Shown one piece after another: positions 60,101 to 64,000 of a stretch of DNA of 64,000 bases. This stretch comes from Euryodendron excelsum (taxonomy: Eukaryota > Streptophyta > Magnoliopsida > Ericales > Pentaphylacaceae). Where the stretch lies: the NCBI GenBank assembly GCA_033060915.1, contig CM065387.1:44285501-44349500 (forward strand), written 5' to 3'. How positions within the stretch are numbered: position 1 is the stretch's first letter; the number at the start of each line of letters is the position of its first letter. Under the pieces are notes generated by a model. It searched no databases. It saw nothing but the letters and a program-made list of their open reading frames with translations, and was not told where the DNA came from. The position numbers and the translations under genes were made by a program.

Positions 60101-63100
60101 TCGTAAATTTATACTATACTATATGTAAATGTGATGGAACTCTTTCAAGCTTTCAAAATTCAATCACTAATTTTTTAAAAATTCTAAAAATTAGAATGCC
60201 ACGTGGCCCATCTAGCTATTCTAACCAATCAGACACCTCTCTCCCTCTCTTATTAGGGAAAATAAAATAAGTAAAATAATAATTTAATAAAAAAAACCAA
60301 TCATAAAGAACTAATTAAAAGAGTTAAATTCAAATAAGGAAACACAAAATTTCAATAAAAGAAAAAAAAACCAAACTATGGAAACAAACTAAAGAAAACA
60401 AAATTTGTAAATTTGCTTGCTGGAAAAGATCATCAAACTTAAATGTAGTCCATCCCTCCCTCCCTTTCCTAAATAGATAAATAAAAAAATTACTATTTCC
60501 ATTGCGGCCACATGGCAATTTGTTCTTTCTCCTTACCGCTCCTCATTCCCTTGCTTTTGTTGCCCAATACAAAATAGGAAACTATATAACCCATTCTCTT
60601 GCCCAACAAAAAGCACAAAAATAAAATAATATATAACCAAAATTAATACCACACAGATCCTACTCCTAAAATCTTTCACTTTCTTACAATACCTCCCTTA
60701 AAAGATATGTATACATAAAATCAGTAATATCTCTTCGTCAAATCAACGGGATTTACATGTATATAATCACGAAAAAATAAGACAAAATTTATGCGTACAC
60801 AACTCCAATTGGTTGGACTTTACTTCTTCGTGTTTTCAGAGCATGCAACTATGTAAAATTGATGTATATTGAAGCATTTGATGAATTATTAATATGCATA
60901 ATTTGGGATTTGGTTCTAATCCCCAACAAAATGTAGGCAGTCTTCTTTTGTTGGTTCTTTCATTGTTTATGGATCCATTGCCAGTATCAAGGTGTTTATA
61001 TATTTGAAAATTTAAATGTAGAAATAATATTTTCTTTTTTGGTATGCAATTTAATTATGTTTTGCACATGTGTTCTATGTGAATATCTGTTGTGAATATG
61101 CTCTTTTTCTCATTTTTGAGAAAATACAAAAGTTTTTAACATATTATTTAATCAAGTATGCAAATATGTTCCAATTGAAAATATGTTTTCTGTATATTAT
61201 TTAACTATCTTAGTGAAATTTATGTTACATTTATTCATACGAAAATGAATATTCTGATTAATTAATTGCCACTAATTTATATTTCGAATTCCACTTTTAC
61301 ATTTAATTTTTCTTATCTTTTCACGGATTTGTATCAGGATTATTATATTTTACTCTGACGATGACTTCCCTTTTTCCTTCGAACATTCACTTAAATGGCG
61401 AACCTTAAATCTTGAAAGAAAAGATCTTTGAGTTTCTGTTTCTTAGTCAAAGTTTTAATTTACCTTATGGATTTCTTATTTCCAGAACACTAAGATTCGG
61501 CCCAAAAATAGTTCTTCCTTGAGAGGGACTGCGGAATGGAAGATTAGTAGGTTTGTTGTACTCAAGTAATCAATATTGTTATTCAATTTTGCACCACATA
61601 GGCTGTTTTGGTTCATTGATGGGCAAATGTAGGCGGTGCATGGTGGTGATGTTGAACTTGGAGTCAAATGTATGGTTTTGTAAAAACAAGCAACAACGGT
61701 AAGGTTCATACATATTTGTTTTGTTCAATTCGTGTCAATGCTATAAGTTTGTTTGTTTTTTTTTTTAAGTGTTCTTTTGTAATATATAGAGGCATTTTTC
61801 TTTTTTTTTGGTATCCTATGTCTTCCGCCCCTTTTCTTCCTTTCTTTTTTTTTTTTTTTTTTGTCATTAATGATTTTGATGTTTTCTTCTTTGGTGTCCT
61901 ATGTCTTCCGCCCCTTTTCTTCCTTTCTTTTTTTTTTTTTTTGTCATTAATGATTTTGATGTTTTCTTCTTTGTAATGTATGGAGTTAACGAAATAAAAA
62001 TATATGCTTTGGAGTTTGTTTAATGTGCAATGGTTCTAATAAGAGTAAATGTGGAGTCTTGATGCCATTTTCAAAATTGATTCAAATGTTAAAGCACTCA
62101 AGCCTGTCGCGTCAGTACCAAATGAATTACAATTTTGATTCAGATACGGTATTATGAAAAACAAAGTGAAAACTGAAAAACAAATATTTGCTTGAAATTT
62201 CTTGAATACAAATCAAAATTGTTAATAATGATTCATAATTAATGATGTGGACCATGGTATTAAAAGAACAGAGAAGGTGACACGATGATTTGGATTCAAA
62301 TTTCTCAAAGTAATAATTTTTTTTTAACTGGATGGGTTGTCGCGTTCTAGATTCGATGGGGGTAATGACATTGATGAGAAATATTTTCAAATTCATATTA
62401 TTTTCTAAAAAATTGAAACTTTTGCTTAGCGAAAGAACTGAAATGAAATTAACTATATGGAAAATGCTTTTTCATTTTTCAATTGTGGATTCTTTTTAGT
62501 TTTTAAATATTGCAATAGGAGCATTTCTCTTTAGCTTTTAAATAGGGCCATCATTGGAGTCATGGAAGAATAAAAATTTCACTCTAAACTTATGTTATGA
62601 ATCAAAATTTTATAAATTCCGCGTATCGCGAGGGTTACCGCTAATATATTATAATTAATCACTTATTTTTTGGTTAAGAAACAAGTTGGGTAAAAGACTA
62701 GACTTGACAATGAAAAAGGATTACCCTTATAACTAGCTCTTTCCAGTTCTATAAATTTTTTCTATGGCTGCTTAATTTTCAATGTTCTGATGGCTTTCCA
62801 TGCATGATTCAACGTTTTCTAGAATTAACTCTGGTCATGAAACATAGTCAAATGGTGCTGGTGGCACTGGTCTAATTCGAGTTGAATACTCAACTGAGCT
62901 TTGCATGAGTTGTTCGGTCATTCTCTTCCATCATTTGCATACGTGTTATATTTGACAATTTTGACTCAAATAATGCATATCAAAGTCTCAATCCTAGCCG
63001 GCTATGGACCCAGTTTTCTAACAAAAAGGAACATGTTTGGTCAAGCCATTGTCACGATGCATGTTAAGGATTTAGGCATCAGTCATGTCGAAATTATATT

Positions 63101-63170
63101 ATATACATATATAGATGAATATATATATATATATATATCTCCTAGTACCACTATCATTACTATCATTTAA
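60101..63170. other. AT-rich intergenic DNA, no gene seen
   Basis: No coding region with protein family features. It contains the 83-bp tandem duplication listed separately and several poly(T) runs. Short frames here have poor composition and no conserved motifs. Confidence 0.4.
61811..61975 (+). repeat. 83-bp tandem duplication
   Basis: Two near-identical units, starting GTATCCTATGTCTTCCGCCC at 61811 and GTGTCCTATGTCTTCCGCCC at 61894. Each ends TTAATGATTTTGATGTTTTCTTCTTT and the two differ mainly in poly(T) length. Confidence 0.9.
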
Positions 63171-63322
63171 AGAGTGTTTGAATTGTAGCTTAAAAAAAAT
63201 TATGAGTAAAAAATTTTAATTAGTTTAAAAAATAATTTTTTTAAACGGGAGTCAAACACAAATTCAAAAGATTATAAATTTAAGTCATAAGCGACTAAAA
63301 TAATCGCATCCAAACACTCCCT
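63171..63322. mobile_element. Short MITE with GAGTGTTTG ends
   Basis: The left end AGAGTGTTTGAATTGTAGCTT and right end AATAATCGCATCCAAACACTCC are imperfect inverse complements. The interior is AT-rich, 150 bp in all, non-coding. Confidence 0.6.
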
Positions 63323-64000
63323 AGTATTGAAATTGAGTGAAAGAGCATCCAAATGTAGTCAAGAGAATTAACAGTTTAGTTTGTATGCTATAGTACTTAA
63401 TGTTAGAAGCAATTTCAGCCACGTCCATGCAAACTCACTAAGATAAAACAAGAATAAGCATAACATTACTTAAACAAATTGTAAGAACATTAACCTTCAT
63501 GGAAATTTAAATTTTTTCACGGCCTAAAAAGTTCATGAAAAAATTTAAATTAAGGACATTTAGGAGAAGGCCTACAACTTTTGAAGCTGTGAAACAACCC
63601 CAACCGGGAAAATAAGAAAGGCACAATATATGGCACTAATAGTGATTAAGAAAATAAAGAAAGTCAAAAAGTTCGTGAGAGAACATTAAGGGCAGTCAAG
63701 AGCAGAGAGAGAGAGAGCGCACCTAGGATCTGTTGCGCTGTCGCCCACTAAGTGTTGTGAGTTGCTGCCACACGGCCAGCTATTATTTGAACACATTCTC
63801 AACCGCATCAACCGGATCATGGGCGACAGCGGCAAAACCGCACCCGTTAGGTTGTTACATAGAAATATAGTGTTGACTATTGATGAGGGATGCAATTTAG
63901 AGACGGAAATTAGGATACAAAATTTCCCAGGCTACAAGGTAAATATCACTCAAAGGACAACATATATATGCATATATAGAAGACGGTTCCTGAACAGTGC
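63323..64000. other. Right edge of window, no gene seen
   Basis: AT-rich DNA with one GC-richer patch (63715-63850) that holds inverted CTGTCGCCCA / GGGCGACAGC words about 85 nt apart. A GGGCGACAGC word also occurs near 51549. It may be part of a diverged repeat, but no element boundaries were found. Confidence 0.35.

Noticed and set aside
62127..62396. Minus-strand 89-residue frame
   Set aside because: AT-rich DNA, no family motif, no promoter or splice context; likely chance.

Overview
The window is nuclear DNA of a flowering plant, most likely a eudicot. It is AT-rich, its genes have GT-AG introns, TATA boxes and long intergenic spaces, and it is full of plant transposable elements (LINE, Ogre/Tat-type LTR, Mutator-like, hAT, MITEs). 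I found no bacterial-style operon, rRNA, tRNA or CRISPR array. The species cannot be named from the sequence.

The host genes are a cluster of four glycoside hydrolase family 28 (polygalacturonase, PG) genes with one shared four-exon structure: intron phases 0, 2, 0 and an invariant 290-nt second exon. PG1 (1205-3333) and PG2 (13404-16073) lie on the minus strand. PG3 (44547-48710) and PG4 (about 54097-58792) lie on the plus strand. PG1, PG2 and PG3 are intact and encode 391, 394 and 387 residues with a signal peptide and all four catalytic motifs (NTD, DD, GHG, RIK). PG4 is a pseudogene: its start is replaced by LTR-retrotransposon-like sequence and it carries three frameshifting indels and a nonsense codon. 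PG1-3 each have a CT-repeat leader just before the ATG. The intact products should be secreted to the wall and cut pectin.

The two halves of the cluster are separated by about 28 kb. At 20.4-23.5 kb and 23.6-42.9 kb lie two direct copies of one non-coding segment. The second copy is split by a 16.7-kb Mutator-like element (MULE, 24329-41020) with terminal inverted repeats of about 107 bp and a near-perfect 9-bp target duplication; the first copy preserves the empty site. The MULE carries on its minus strand a decayed MURA-like transposase (MULE DDE, SWIM finger, zinc knuckle), a decayed plant-mobile-domain (MAIN-like) gene and an unrecognised ORF pair. It also holds a 4.85-kb Ogre/Tat-like solo LTR with a perfect CGTAT target duplication.

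The rest is mostly repeat debris: LINE 3' ends at the left edge and near 22.5-22.8 kb, LTR-like sequence at 8.1-9.7, 52.7-54.1 and 59.5-60.1 kb, two elements with long inverted repeats, and a MITE family with about ten copies, several inside PG introns. One MITE copy, in PG4 intron 1, is itself split by a hAT fragment. Stretches with no recognisable content are described as such.
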